DNA of 40,144 nt from Muribaculaceae bacterium (GCA_017548365.1 JAFZAC010000018.1:1-40144), one strand, 5' to 3'; numbered from the stretch's first letter, positions 1 to 8,473 are shown. Notes: generated by a model not told the origin, from the sequence alone. A program made the numbers and translations.

Positions 1-94
1 ATTTTACCTGACGCTTTTCAATGTCTTCTTCACATGATGTGAGCAGCACTACACACGCCAATAAGGCAATCATAGAGAGCAAATATTTTTTCAT
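1..94 (-). CDS. Lipoprotein, N-terminal part only
   Basis: The first 31 codons of a leftward gene are present; the rest lies outside the window. The translation starts MKKYLLSMIALLACVVLLTS followed by Cys21, a lipoprotein signal peptide with lipobox LTSC. The residues after the Cys (EEDIEKRQVK) are acidic and basic, as expected for a protein tethered to the outer membrane. The start at 94 follows a TTG-N20-TAACTTTGC promoter at 129-160. The function cannot be read from this fragment. It shares its promoter architecture with the TPR regulator gene that precedes it on the same strand. Confidence 0.75.
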   Translation of the reverse strand, partial: MKKYLLSMIALLACVVLLTSCEEDIEKRQVK

Positions 95-128
95 GATATG
101 GAAGTATTAATAGTTACAATATTTCACC

Positions 129-160
129 GCAAAGTTAGATAAGATTATTTTTCTATGCAA
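129..160 (-). promoter_or_regulatory. Promoter of the lipoprotein gene
   Basis: On the minus strand TTG (158-160), a 20-bp spacer, then TAACTTTGC (129-137) match the Bacteroidota primary sigma factor consensus TTTG-N19/21-TAnnTTTG. The start codon lies 35 bp downstream of the -7 box. Confidence 0.65.
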
Positions 161-170
161 GAAAAACGGG

Positions 171-240
171 TGTATCCTTACTTTTCACAAATCATTGTAT
201 CACAACTGATTATACGCGCAAAAAATGTATCTTTTCATCT
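171..240 (-). promoter_or_regulatory. Putative activator sites, copy 1
   Basis: Read on the minus strand, AAAAGTAAGGATACA (171-185) lies 10 bp upstream of the -33 element, and a weaker AAAAGATACA site (226-235) lies 55 bp farther up. The same two sites with the same spacings occur before the TPR regulator gene (2002-2075). Fixed spacing to the promoter suggests binding sites for an activator. The protein that binds is unknown. Confidence 0.5.
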
Positions 241-260
241 TACTTCTCAAAAACCATTGT

Positions 261-1912
261 TTATTTATCGCAAATGATATTTTTCACATATTCAGCAAGC
301 GTCTCTTTTATTCCCATCTTTCTCCTTATTTTCTGCTTGCGTCCTTTACTGAATCGATGTGTCGATAATTTCGGCACACGGCAATAGCGGCATCCGAGAA
401 TCCGCAGCACATCAACTTGATGAAATTTAAATCACTGGCAGACAATTGAGGATAATCATTGGCTATTTTATCCATTGCGCCATCATGCTTGATATTGATG
501 TAGGCATAGAGCCCTTCCCAAAATTTCGTATCAGAATCCTTGATTGGCGCAATCTTATGCACCACCTCATTGCTCTTAGAATCCTGTTGCGGGCTGTAAG
601 CACCTGCCATAATCTCCTCAAAAGATTTCAACTTCTCATTCATGGTCTTGCTGAAATGATTGTCGAAGTCCAAAAGGTTGTTCCTCAGCTCCTCGTATTT
701 GTCAAAGCCCTCATCTCTCAATTCTTCGACAATTCGATGTTGGTGTCCTCGCACTTTCCTGTGATAGACGATAAAGAATATCGTTACTACCAATGCTAAA
801 GCTAAAAATGAGGCAATTAGATAATAAATGGTTTTGTTTAATGACGAGACCTTCTTGTCTTTAGAAGCGATTCTCTCGTTATCAAATTCGGACTCAAACT
901 TGCTGAGTGCATACTTTTCTTTATTGTGCTCTAAAGAATCTACAAGATGCTCGTAAAGTTTATTAAGCCTGTTATATTCTGATAAATTGTTCTTTGCCAG
1001 CTCTATGTCCATCATGCATTTATAACGCACAACGTTATCGTAAGCTGTGTTTTCATTGGCAACTGGATGCTTCAAGTAATACTCAGCTGAGTCAAGGTTA
1101 CCTAATCTCGCATAAATGTCACTTAAAATATAGTAATCACAATTCTCTTTAAAGCCTCCTGCAATTTCCCAAGCTCTATTACTAAAATATTTTCCCTCTT
1201 CCAAAGGAATTGAGTCATTCAAACATAAGACAGCATGGCTAATAAAAATTCTGTATAAATTGTTGGAGTCATTAATTTCTTTTGCCAATAACTCAGCACG
1301 ACTGTAAAGATTTTTAGCTTCTTTACTGTCAGTTGCCCTGTACACATTAGCGACATCAATTAATGAAATCATAACCATGCGTTTATCATTTAGTTTTTCA
1401 TAATAATAAAGAGCTGTTTTAAATTTCTCAAGGTCTAAATTATTACTGGCGTAGTTGTGATAGTACAAATCACCTAAGCGAATATTAATTTGTGCTAGAT
1501 TGCGGTAGTCGGTGGTGTCGGCGTTGTCTTCGGCTTGTTTGTACCACTTTATGGCAGCAACGGGGTCGCCCATGTCCTCGTATGCACCACCTTTATATAA
1601 TAAAGCTCGGGTGTAGTACTCACGGTTGTGGTTGTCGCTATAATAGTCTACAGCTTTGCTAATTAACGTGTCGCTTGTCAGTGGGATATTGCAACGGAAC
1701 TGTGCTTGGGTGAGAAGGAGGGCGTAATATGCATAGTTCTCGTCGCCTTGCAGGGAGTCGCGGTTGATTGTGTTGAGGATGGCAAGCGAACTGTCGGGAT
1801 TAACCCACATCAATGTATCGGCAAGGACAAGACGCCTGTCCACACTGCGGCCGCACCCAACTGCTGCCGAGAGTGCTACAAAGACGAAAAATATATAGAC
1901 TAGTTTCTTCAT
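261..1912 (-). pseudogene. TPR membrane regulator, LuxR-like C-terminus, frameshifted near its end
   Basis: The open frame runs 1912 to 326 (528 aa). It has a lipoprotein-type signal (Cys20), TPR-like helical repeats over about residues 25-340, one membrane segment near 361-383, a coiled linker, and a LuxR/GerE-like C-terminal region (LSASDLNFIKLMCCGFSDAA). This layout is common in Bacteroidota regulators that put a periplasmic TPR sensor and a cytoplasmic helix-turn-helix on one chain. The open frame stops at 326-328, but another frame continues from about 355 to a stop at 261 with RRKMGIKETLAEYVKNII, which looks like the normal end of the family. A single lost base near 350-358 would join them. 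Either the DNA-binding end is altered, or there is a sequencing error or a recoding event. Its promoter and flanking sites match those of the gene at 1-94, so autoregulation is possible. Confidence 0.7.
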
Positions 1913-1959
1913 ATCGTGTCAATAAGTATTATTTAAGGAAAAACGCTGTCTTAATGCGT

Positions 1960-1992
1960 GCAAAGTTAGCATATTTTCACAGGACAACCAAA
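1960..1992 (-). promoter_or_regulatory. Promoter of the TPR regulator gene
   Basis: On the minus strand TTTG (1989-1992), an exact 20-bp spacer and TAACTTTGC (1960-1968) form a canonical Bacteroidota promoter. The start codon at 1912 is 47 bp downstream of the -7 box. Confidence 0.7.
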
Positions 1993-2001
1993 GAAATTGC
2001 A

Positions 2002-2075
2002 TGTATCCTTGCTTTTTGCAATCCATTATAGCCCAGACGATTACAAGCATTGAAAATGTATCCTTGCGTTTTTTG
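2002..2075 (-). promoter_or_regulatory. Putative activator sites, copy 2
   Basis: On the minus strand AAAAAGCAAGGATACA (2002-2017) and AAAAAACGCAAGGATACA (2057-2074) are 55 bp apart. The proximal site ends 10 bp upstream of the -33 box. This reproduces the block at 171-240. Confidence 0.5.
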
Positions 2076-2128
2076 AACAAATTACAGCGCAAAAATCAGG
2101 CTTTTTGGGCGGGGGTGGTCAAGACTAA

Positions 2129-2665
2129 GGCGCTGCCTTAGCTAACATTGACGATCGCCTGATGGGGCTGCTTGAACACTGCCTTAACTAATAACGACGA
2201 TTGCCTGACGGGGCTCTTGGGGCTAAGGCAGTGCCTTAGCCAACGTTGACGATCGCCTGACGGGGCTCTTGGGGCTAAGGCAGTGCCTTAGCCAATGGTG
2301 ACGATCGCCTGATGGGGATGCTTGAGACTGAGGCAGTGCCTTAGCCAACATTGACAATCGCCTGACGGGCCTCTTGGGGCTAAGGCAGTGCCTTAGCCAA
2401 CGTTGACGATCGCCTGACGGGGCTTCTTGAGACTGAGGAGCTGCCTTGGATAACGATCACGATCGCCTGACGGGGCTTATTGAGACTGAGGAGCTGCCTT
2501 GGATAACGATCACGATCGCCTGACGGGGCTTATTGAGACTGAGGCAGTGCCTAAGCCAACGTTGACGATCGCCTGAGGGGGCTGCTTGAGACTGAGGCAG
2601 CGCCTTGGTTAACGATGACAATCGCCTGACGGTTTTTTTGAGCTTGAGGCACTGCCTCGGCTAGC
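2129..2665. repeat. Ten tandem palindromic ~52-bp repeats (REP/BIME-like)
   Basis: The marker GATCGCCTGACGGGG (with variants) recurs at 2153, 2199, 2251, 2303, 2356, 2408, 2461, 2514, 2567 and 2620, a period of 52-53 bp apart from one 46-bp unit. Between markers most units hold an inverted repeat of the form GGCTAAGGCA-G-TGCCTTAGCC, which could form a hairpin of 10-12 bp. The units are contiguous, with no unique spacers, so this is not a CRISPR array. It fills the gap between the TPR regulator promoter and the transposase gene, with no credible gene inside. Such palindromic arrays are the usual partners of REP-associated tyrosine transposases. Confidence 0.85.
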
Positions 2666-2707
2666 ATTAACAACTGGCGGACCATTGCACAACAGTATGC
2701 CCCGTAT

Positions 2708-2738
2708 TTTGATTTTTTCATAAAAAAAACTAATTTTG
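2708..2738 (+). promoter_or_regulatory. Promoter of the REP-associated transposase gene
   Basis: TTTG (2708-2711), a 19-bp spacer and TAATTTTG (2731-2738) fit the Bacteroidota promoter. The upstream TTG that would open the frame at 2736 lies inside this box, so the ATG at 2754 is the better start. Confidence 0.55.
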
Positions 2739-2753
2739 CGAAAAAGTGAGGTG

Positions 2754-3773
2754 ATGAACGAAAAACGACTGGCTGAACGCATTGAATGGATAAAAAAGCA
2801 TCCAGAGTTCACTCTGAAGCATGACAAGCTTCAGCGCAGGGCTTCGCATGACTATCGGGGCAAGGGCATATACATGATTACCCTATGCGCCCATAATAGG
2901 AAAGCGGTTTTGGGCACACTACACGATAGCGACGAGCAGCATGAACTGCCATGGGTCGAACCGAGCGAGTTAGGGAGAAATGTAATTCTTGCATGGCGCG
3001 ACATTCAGCATTACTACCCCAAAGTGCAAGTTATAGCTTATCAAATAATGCCCGACCATTTCCACGGCATTCTTTACATCACAGAGGACATTCCCCAGCA
3101 CCTGGGGCAGATTGTGAACGGGTTTAAGATTGGCTGCAACCGTGCGGTGAGGCGATTGTCGGCAATGGCAGAGGCAATGCCTCAGCCCACATCGACAACA
3201 ACACCCAACGAGGGACTGTCACTTCCACTATGGGAAAAAGGCTTTCACGACAGCATTCTCAAAGGTAAAGGCCAACTGCAAAACATGATGAACTATGTGC
3301 ATGACAACCCTCGACGGCTGTGGATTAAACGGCAGAATCCCAACTTTTTCACCAGCCACTCTGAACAGTGCATTGCTGGCATTGAAACGACAACCATTGG
3401 CAACCAGTTTTTGCTTAATTTCCCTCTAAAAGTGCAAGTGCAATGCTCAAGAAAACTCACTGAAGAGCAAATAGAGGATAAATGGAAGGAGATTTTTGAT
3501 TTATCCGAACAAGGCTATGTGATAGTGACACCTGGCATTAGTCCTGGTGAGAAAACAATTATGAACCGCGCCATTGATGCAGGCTTGCCCATCATCATTC
3601 CCACGAAAAAGAGTTATTCAAGCAAGGAAAAGCCACCAGGAAAGTTATTTGATGCATGTGCCAATGGAATGCTCCTGCTGGTATCACCAAAATTGAAGGA
3701 AACAGAAAATAGTCTCACAAGAGTCCAATGCATGGAACTTAATGACTTGACACAGCTAATTTGTGGCATGTAA
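2754..3773 (+). CDS. REP-associated tyrosine transposase (HUH/Y1) with C-terminal extension
   Basis: A Y1-type single-strand DNA transposase of the RAYT group, 339 aa from the ATG at 2754. The N-terminal half carries the family hallmarks: YRGKGIYMITLCAHNR near residues 34-49, the metal-binding HUH motif H102-F-H104 in MPDHFHGIL, and the catalytic Tyr181 in NYVHDNPRR. Residues from about 210 to the end form a second domain with TPGISPGEKTIMNRAIDAGL and KPPGKLFDACANGMLLLVSP, which resembles a Rossmann-type DprA/SLOG-like fold; that extension recurs in Bacteroidota relatives as I recall them. The gene is intact and has its own promoter. The palindromic array directly upstream is its likely substrate. 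RAYTs are usually single-copy genes that move REP sequences rather than themselves. Confidence 0.85.
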   Translation: MNEKRLAERIEWIKKHPEFTLKHDKLQRRASHDYRGKGIYMITLCAHNRKAVLGTLHDSDEQHELPWVEPSELGRNVILAWRDIQHYYPKVQVIAYQIMPDHFHGILYITEDIPQHLGQIVNGFKIGCNRAVRRLSAMAEAMPQPTSTTTPNEGLSLPLWEKGFHDSILKGKGQLQNMMNYVHDNPRRLWIKRQNPNFFTSHSEQCIAGIETTTIGNQFLLNFPLKVQVQCSRKLTEEQIEDKWKEIFDLSEQGYVIVTPGISPGEKTIMNRAIDAGLPIIIPTKKSYSSKEKPPGKLFDACANGMLLLVSPKLKETENSLTRVQCMELNDLTQLICGM

Positions 3774-3774
3774 C

Positions 3775-3805
3775 TTGCTATTTATTCAGAAAATTTATAA
3801 CTTTG
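3775..3805 (+). promoter_or_regulatory. Promoter of asd
   Basis: TTG (3775-3777), a 20-bp spacer and TAACTTTG (3798-3805) precede the asd start codon by 40 bp. Confidence 0.65.
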
Positions 3806-3845
3806 TAGCAATAAATAATTAGGAACTTTTTACACTAAATCAAAC

Positions 3846-4868
3846 ATGAAAGTAGCGATAGTTGGCGCGAGTGGCGCTGTGGGACAAGAGTTTATGCGAG
3901 TGCTTGACGAGCAGAATTTCCCTGTTGATGAGCTGGTATTGTTTGGATCGGCGCGCAGCGCCGGCCGCATCTTCACGTTCCGTGGCAAAGACCATGTGGT
4001 GAAGCTGTTGCAGCACAACGACGACTTCAAGGACATAGACATCGCCTTTGTGTCGATGGGCGGCGGTCCAGCACGCGAATTTGCCGAGACCATCACAAAA
4101 TATGGCTGCATCATGATTGACAACAGCAGCGCGTTCCGTATGGACGACGACGTTCCGCTGGTGGTGCCCGAAGTGAACGGTGACGATGCCCTCAACGCAC
4201 CACGACGCATCATCGCCAACCCCAACTGCTCGACCATCATTCTGGTTGTAGCGCTCAAGCCGCTCGACAACATTTCGCACATCAAAAACGTGCAAGTTGC
4301 TACTTATCAAGCAGCAAGTGGCGCCGGACTGCAGGCTATGGACGAACTGGCACTGCAGCAGAGCGAGATTGCCCACGGCAAACTCGAGACCACAGTGAAG
4401 CACTTCCAGCATCAGCTTGCCTATAACGTGATACCTCACATCGACATTTTTGCCGACAATGACTATACCAAGGAGGAGATGAAGATGGTGCGCGAGACCT
4501 GCAAAATCATGCACAGCGACATAAGGGTGAGCGCCACCTGCGTGCGCGTGCCAGTGATGCGCACCCATAGCGAGGCTGTGTGGATTGAGTGCGAGGAGCC
4601 AATCTCACCCGAGGAGGCACGTGCAGCATTGCAGCTCGCTCCAGGCATCGTAGTGATGGACGAGCCCGCCAGCAACACCTACCCCATGCCTATCACCTGC
4701 ACAAGGAAAGACCCAGTCTATGTGGGCCGCATCCGCATCGACACCAGCAGCGATAACGGCTTGACATTCTGGGTTGTGGGAGACCAAATCAAGAAAGGCG
4801 CAGCCCTGAATGCCGTGCAGATTGGTCAATACCTGATATCGCACCGCGGCTTCCCAAAGAAAAAATAA
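3846..4868 (+). CDS. asd: Aspartate-semialdehyde dehydrogenase
   Basis: Cytoplasmic enzyme that reduces L-aspartyl-4-phosphate to aspartate semialdehyde with NADPH, the branch point to lysine/diaminopimelate, threonine and methionine. The 340-aa length is normal. The N-terminal nucleotide-binding loop is GASGAVG (residues 7-13). NPNCSTI places the nucleophile at Cys128. YQAASGAG and the later [12 protein letters not shown] match the catalytic-domain core. The last residues ([10 protein letters not shown]) fit the usual C-terminus. It has its own promoter and no obvious operon partner; the next gene starts about 100 bp later. Confidence 0.95.
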   Translation: MKVAIVGASGAVGQEFMRVLDEQNFPVDELVLFGSARSAGRIFTFRGKDHVVKLLQHNDDFKDIDIAFVSMGGGPAREFAETITKYGCIMIDNSSAFRMDDDVPLVVPEVNGDDALNAPRRIIANPNCSTIILVVALKPLDNISHIKNVQVATYQAASGAGLQAMDELALQQSEIAHGKLETTVKHFQHQLAYNVIPHIDIFADNDYTKEEMKMVRETCKIMHSDIRVSATCVRVPVMRTHSEAVWIECEEPISPEEARAALQLAPGIVVMDEPASNTYPMPITCTRKDPVYVGRIRIDTSSDNGLTFWVVGDQIKKGAALNAVQIGQYLISHRGFPKKK

Positions 4869-4970
4869 TATATCGTTGGTATTGAGACAGTTTGGATGAC
4901 AGCCAATACAGGTTGTTAAATACTAACGTTGTAGCACAACAACACGCAAGAAACTAAAAAATAACAATAT

Positions 4971-5477
4971 ATGGCACTGATAAGTTGTGATGAATGTGGG
5001 CACATGATATCGGACAAGGCGCAGTTTTGTCCCAAATGCGGAAAACAATTGAACGTAGTTCAGCAGCCTCAGTATTACACGGGAGTGCAACCAACAAGAG
5101 ACAACAACGTCTACAACTGGTTATACGTGCTCATTGGGGCGCTCGCCGTTATTGCTATTATCGCATTGCTTTTACTGGTTAAAACATGTGGAACAGAAAA
5201 GCCGCCAACTCCCGCTACCACTGCTGTGGAACAGTCGGCGACACCTGCATCACCTGCCGTAACACACCACTCCGAGCCTTCACTACGGAGCGGTGTGATA
5301 GTGGATCCTGTTGATGATTATGTGAATGTTCGCAGTGGCAAAGGCACAAATCACAGTGTTTTACAACGCTTGGATGTAGGCACCACAGTCTTATACGAGC
5401 CAGGACACAAATGGGTGAAAGTGTACGATACCAACCACTCATATCTAGGTTATGTCTATCACGACCGAATACGCTAA
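4971..5477 (+). CDS. Zinc-ribbon, single-pass membrane, SH3-domain protein
   Basis: A 168-aa protein of unknown role. The N-terminus is a zinc ribbon with CDEC (Cys6, Cys9) and CPKC (Cys20, Cys23). One membrane helix follows at about 47-68 (WLYVLIGALAVIAIIALLLL), then a Pro/Thr/Ala-rich linker, and a C-terminal bacterial SH3-type domain (about 105-168: YVNVRSGKGTNHSVLQ, GYVYHDRIR). The order suggests a cytoplasmic zinc finger and an extracytoplasmic SH3 domain that could contact peptidoglycan. It is followed at once by a strong terminator shared with the convergent Omp28 gene. Confidence 0.8.
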   Translation: MALISCDECGHMISDKAQFCPKCGKQLNVVQQPQYYTGVQPTRDNNVYNWLYVLIGALAVIAIIALLLLVKTCGTEKPPTPATTAVEQSATPASPAVTHHSEPSLRSGVIVDPVDDYVNVRSGKGTNHSVLQRLDVGTTVLYEPGHKWVKVYDTNHSYLGYVYHDRIR

Positions 5478-5481
5478 CAAC

Positions 5482-5519
5482 AAAATGTCCTCAAAGCGAA
5501 AAACTTTGAGGACATTTTT
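5482..5519. terminator. Bidirectional intrinsic terminator
   Basis: A perfect 15-bp stem (AAAATGTCCTCAAAG at 5482-5496 and its complement at 5504-5518) around a 7-base loop, with T-runs on both strands. It lies between convergent genes ending at 5477 and 5536 and can serve both. Confidence 0.9.
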
Positions 5520-5535
5520 GTTATTGAGATTTCTG

Positions 5536-6330
5536 TTATTCTTCTACGTCAGCAAGCAGCTTTGCTTTGGTGACTTGGAGAACGCCAGAGTTGTTATAGA
5601 CGAAGGCTACAATAGAGATTTTTTCGGGGTTCCAGTCTTCATCAAGGATAATGGAATGATCTATGAGGGTTGAATATCCCTCTTGAACGGAAACATCCTC
5701 GCCCCAATCGCCATTAACGGCAGCTCGGAACACATGGTTGTGAACGTAGTTGTCGTTGCGCGTGCCATCGGGCATCATCTGGAAGGCAGTGACCTCATCC
5801 TCAACAATCCATAGCTGGAGTTTGCCTTGAGTGTCGCCATCAACACCTTGAATCATGGTGTAAATATCGAAATGAGAATCATCTCCAGGAGTCACATCAA
5901 CATTAATATCAATTGGTGCAGACTTCTGCAACTCTTCACGAACAAGAGTGCCCCAAGCGGTATACTCGGTAGGTGCGCCACGGTCAATCAATCCCACTGG
6001 CTGGTATTCCAGATTCCAGAATGTATAGTAAGAGTCGCCCAAATCGGTGCTGAGCCCGTAGAAGCGGCTGTTGGTATGGAACCCCAACGGTCCTGAATGA
6101 ATGCCCACAGCAATAATGGCATCCTCACCATACTGCTCAATGAGTTTCTCAATCTCCTGTGCAGCGTTAGGACAGTTCACACAACGCTGCCCGGTGAAGT
6201 CCTCAATCAGGACGCTACGCTCAACGGGAGCCGGTTTCACATAGATGAGCTGTTCATCTTCGGGAATGTAACTACAGGCCGAAATAAGCATTGCAGCCAG
6301 AGACAAAAGTATGTAAAGCTTAGTTCGCAT
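5536..6330 (-). CDS. Omp28-like thioredoxin-fold lipoprotein
   Basis: A 264-aa lipoprotein (signal MRTKLYILLSLAAMLISAC, Cys19). The Omp28-type thioredoxin-like domain follows, with FTGQRCVNCPNA giving a CxxC at Cys50 and Cys53. The C-terminal half is the beta-rich region seen in Omp28 proteins (NYVHNHVFRAAVNGDWG). Family members sit on the periplasmic or outer face of the outer membrane, and a thiol-redox role is inferred from the CxxC. It starts 4 bp after the DUF6029 gene stops and is the last gene of that operon. Confidence 0.85.
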   Translation of the reverse strand: MRTKLYILLSLAAMLISACSYIPEDEQLIYVKPAPVERSVLIEDFTGQRCVNCPNAAQEIEKLIEQYGEDAIIAVGIHSGPLGFHTNSRFYGLSTDLGDSYYTFWNLEYQPVGLIDRGAPTEYTAWGTLVREELQKSAPIDINVDVTPGDDSHFDIYTMIQGVDGDTQGKLQLWIVEDEVTAFQMMPDGTRNDNYVHNHVFRAAVNGDWGEDVSVQEGYSTLIDHSIILDEDWNPEKISIVAFVYNNSGVLQVTKAKLLADVEE

Positions 6331-6334
6331 AATT

Positions 6335-7897
6335 TCAGAAAGTGTAGTTATAAGACAAAGAGAAACCTCGGCTAGCTGGAACGTATCGGCAAACGCCGCC
6401 CGAGCAGTTATAACCCGCGCGAGTGCGTCCGAAGCCTAACTGAATGCGATGGGCCGCAACGGTGTAGGTCACATCGCCATGATAGTAGTGGATATCGGTC
6501 TCACCCACATTGTACATGTCACTCACGGTGAACATCCAGTGCGGAGACAATGAGAACTCGGCAAGTCCATACAGCCAGTCGCCCTTATCGTCGGGAGTTG
6601 ACAAGTATTGCAGCTCGGTGCGCAGGGAGGTTTTCTTCGAGAGCTGGAATTTGGCGTCGGCAATGAAGATATTAGAACGCACCATTCCGCCATGTCCTTC
6701 AACCACCGTCATGTTGTAGCGCTGATTCATGTACATGAGAATGAGTTTCACATTCTGCGACAACTTGCGACTCAATGTCACGTCAATGTCCTGGTAGAAG
6801 GTCTCTCCTTCCCAACGAACGTGCGAGAAATTGAGTTTCAGGTTCATGCCATACTTGCCGCCCAACTTAGTCTTGCGCTTGAAGTTGTAACCCAACTCGG
6901 CCTGATAGGCCCATTCACCGCCAGCCAGCTGTGTGGCATAGGGGTAGAGAGCAGCAAGGGCGTAGGTCTGCTCCTGCGTGAACGCCGGCAGATGGTTGAT
7001 GAACGACGAAGTGCCAATCATGCTGCGACGACTGCGGAACGACATATTCTCGCTGCGCTTGGCTTGCAGCAAGATGCTCAGCCCCTTTTGTGAATAAGAT
7101 CCAGAGATAACCACAGCAGTACCTTTATCATACTTGTAGCCGTTGTCGAATGAGGGGTCTTGGGTCTTTTGAGCATACTCGGCATGAATGCTCCAAGGGC
7201 CAGTGTTGAACGAGGCTCTCACGTCCCAAGCATTTACAAACTCAGGGAGATTGAGCATGTGGGTGGGATCAACAAAGATTTCTTCTTTTTTCTCGTATTT
7301 GTTCACCCACGAGCCGCCAATCATCAGCTCGGTACCGCGATTGCGCAGCGCTGGAATCCACTCGTTGATATTAACTTCGGCATCAACGCCGCTCACGAGT
7401 CCCTTGTTCCAGCTCCAATAGCGGCGCTGGCGACCTGAGAGCGCCTTGATGGTGACACCCTTGGTGGGACGAGTCACGAGACGGGCTCCCAGCAGCGAAT
7501 TATCGATGCCCAGCGAACGTTCCTCATAGGTGCGCAGCACAAGTCCCAAGCCGAATTGCTCGTAGAATGTACCCACTGTGAGCTCGGTGTTTTTGTAACG
7601 ACCTTTCACCCAGAAATTAGGTACACCCCACCCCTTGAAGTCCTTCTCAAAACCAGGCAAAGGGTGATCGAGATACTCCACCCTTAGTCCAGCGTCAACA
7701 TATTTGCTTTGCAGCATGACTTGGCCGTAGGTGTTGGTTTGGAAATCTTCGGTTTTCTCGGCACCTATGGCCTCGTCACGCATGGGTACAAGCATGTCGC
7801 TCTGTATGCTACCAGTCACCTTAACCTTCTTTTCGTCCTGGGCAGGCGAGCAAAGGTAGCAACACAGAATCACAATATACAGGATTGCTCTTTTCAT
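6335..7897 (-). CDS. DUF6029 outer-membrane barrel-like protein
   Basis: A 520-aa protein with a signal peptide (cleavage probably near SPAQ, residue 20) and alternating hydrophobic/polar strands throughout, ending in a terminal Phe (SYNYTF), as in outer-membrane barrels. The opening KVKVTGSIQSDMLVPMRD and the GTFYEQFGLGLVLRTYEERSLG region fit the DUF6029 family of Bacteroidota. The function is unknown. Its ATG overlaps the stop codon of the upstream thioredoxin-like gene (ATGA at 7894-7897), indicating translational coupling, and the Omp28 gene follows within 5 bp. The three genes probably work together in envelope thiol chemistry or cargo handling. Confidence 0.8.
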   Translation of the reverse strand: MKRAILYIVILCCYLCSPAQDEKKVKVTGSIQSDMLVPMRDEAIGAEKTEDFQTNTYGQVMLQSKYVDAGLRVEYLDHPLPGFEKDFKGWGVPNFWVKGRYKNTELTVGTFYEQFGLGLVLRTYEERSLGIDNSLLGARLVTRPTKGVTIKALSGRQRRYWSWNKGLVSGVDAEVNINEWIPALRNRGTELMIGGSWVNKYEKKEEIFVDPTHMLNLPEFVNAWDVRASFNTGPWSIHAEYAQKTQDPSFDNGYKYDKGTAVVISGSYSQKGLSILLQAKRSENMSFRSRRSMIGTSSFINHLPAFTQEQTYALAALYPYATQLAGGEWAYQAELGYNFKRKTKLGGKYGMNLKLNFSHVRWEGETFYQDIDVTLSRKLSQNVKLILMYMNQRYNMTVVEGHGGMVRSNIFIADAKFQLSKKTSLRTELQYLSTPDDKGDWLYGLAEFSLSPHWMFTVSDMYNVGETDIHYYHGDVTYTVAAHRIQLGFGRTRAGYNCSGGVCRYVPASRGFSLSYNYTF

Positions 7898-8391
7898 TGA
7901 TTGATGAGTTCGCGTACTTTTTCTATAAGTTCATTCTCATCACCGTTGTTATATCCTGTGTGCTTGTAAACAATTTTCCCTTGTCCGTCAACAATCATAG
8001 TGAAAGGAATCATCTGAACGCCCAACGCCTGTTTAAGGTCTTCATTGGCATCGATAAACACCTCATAGTCCCAGGCATGATTGCTCACAAGGGGTTTAAC
8101 TTTATGGACATTTTGTGCCTGGTCGATACTCACAGCAAAAATCTTGACGCCGGTTTCTTCCTGCCACTCGTCATAAACCTCGGCAATGGCATCCAGCTCA
8201 CGCAAGCATGGCTTGCACCAAGTTGCAAACATATCAAGAATGAATGGTTTGCCTCCATTGTTCAGAGTGTCGATTTTCACAGTTTGTCCATCAATCGTTT
8301 TCACAGTCACTGCAGGCAGTTGAGCATAGATATTGCTCGAAGCCATCAATGCGAAAAGACAAAATAGTAAAGCAATTTTTTTCATTGTCAA
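7894..8391 (-). CDS. TlpA/ResA-like periplasmic thioredoxin
   Basis: A secreted thioredoxin-family protein of 165 aa. A signal peptide (about residues 1-23, cleaved after IYAQ) precedes a single TlpA-type domain with the active site WCKPC (Cys59, Cys62) and the cis-proline region MIPFTMIVDGQG. Such proteins reduce disulfides in envelope proteins or carry electrons to them. A second ATG lies two codons downstream (8385). It is first in the operon with DUF6029 and Omp28. No promoter-like box is visible in the 82 bp upstream, so it may be read from the gene before it. Confidence 0.88.
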   Translation of the reverse strand: MTMKKIALLFCLFALMASSNIYAQLPAVTVKTIDGQTVKIDTLNNGGKPFILDMFATWCKPCLRELDAIAEVYDEWQEETGVKIFAVSIDQAQNVHKVKPLVSNHAWDYEVFIDANEDLKQALGVQMIPFTMIVDGQGKIVYKHTGYNNGDENELIEKVRELINQ

Positions 8392-8402
8392 TTTTTTGTT
8401 TT

Positions 8403-8456
8403 AATTGGTGGATTCTATAAAAAACCATTCTTCAGGAATTTACAGAACCCACCAAT
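8403..8456. terminator. Long inverted repeat between operons
   Basis: Arms AATTGGTGGATTCT and AGAACCCACCAATT match at 13 of 14 positions around a 26-base loop that holds a smaller hairpin (ATTC/GAAT) followed by six T on the minus strand. It may attenuate transcription from the gene ending at 8474. It is not a classic terminator. Confidence 0.4.
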
Positions 8457-8473
8457 TAGACTATATTTTCTGT

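Noticed and set aside
326..1912. A complete 528-aa regulator as it stands
   Set aside because: The expected family C-terminus continues in another frame to 261, so the open frame is probably truncated.
2129..2665. CRISPR array
   Set aside because: The repeated units are contiguous and homologous along their whole length; there are no unique spacers and no cas genes.
2736..2753. TTG start for the transposase
   Set aside because: The TTG lies inside the TAATTTTG promoter box; ATG at 2754 fits better.
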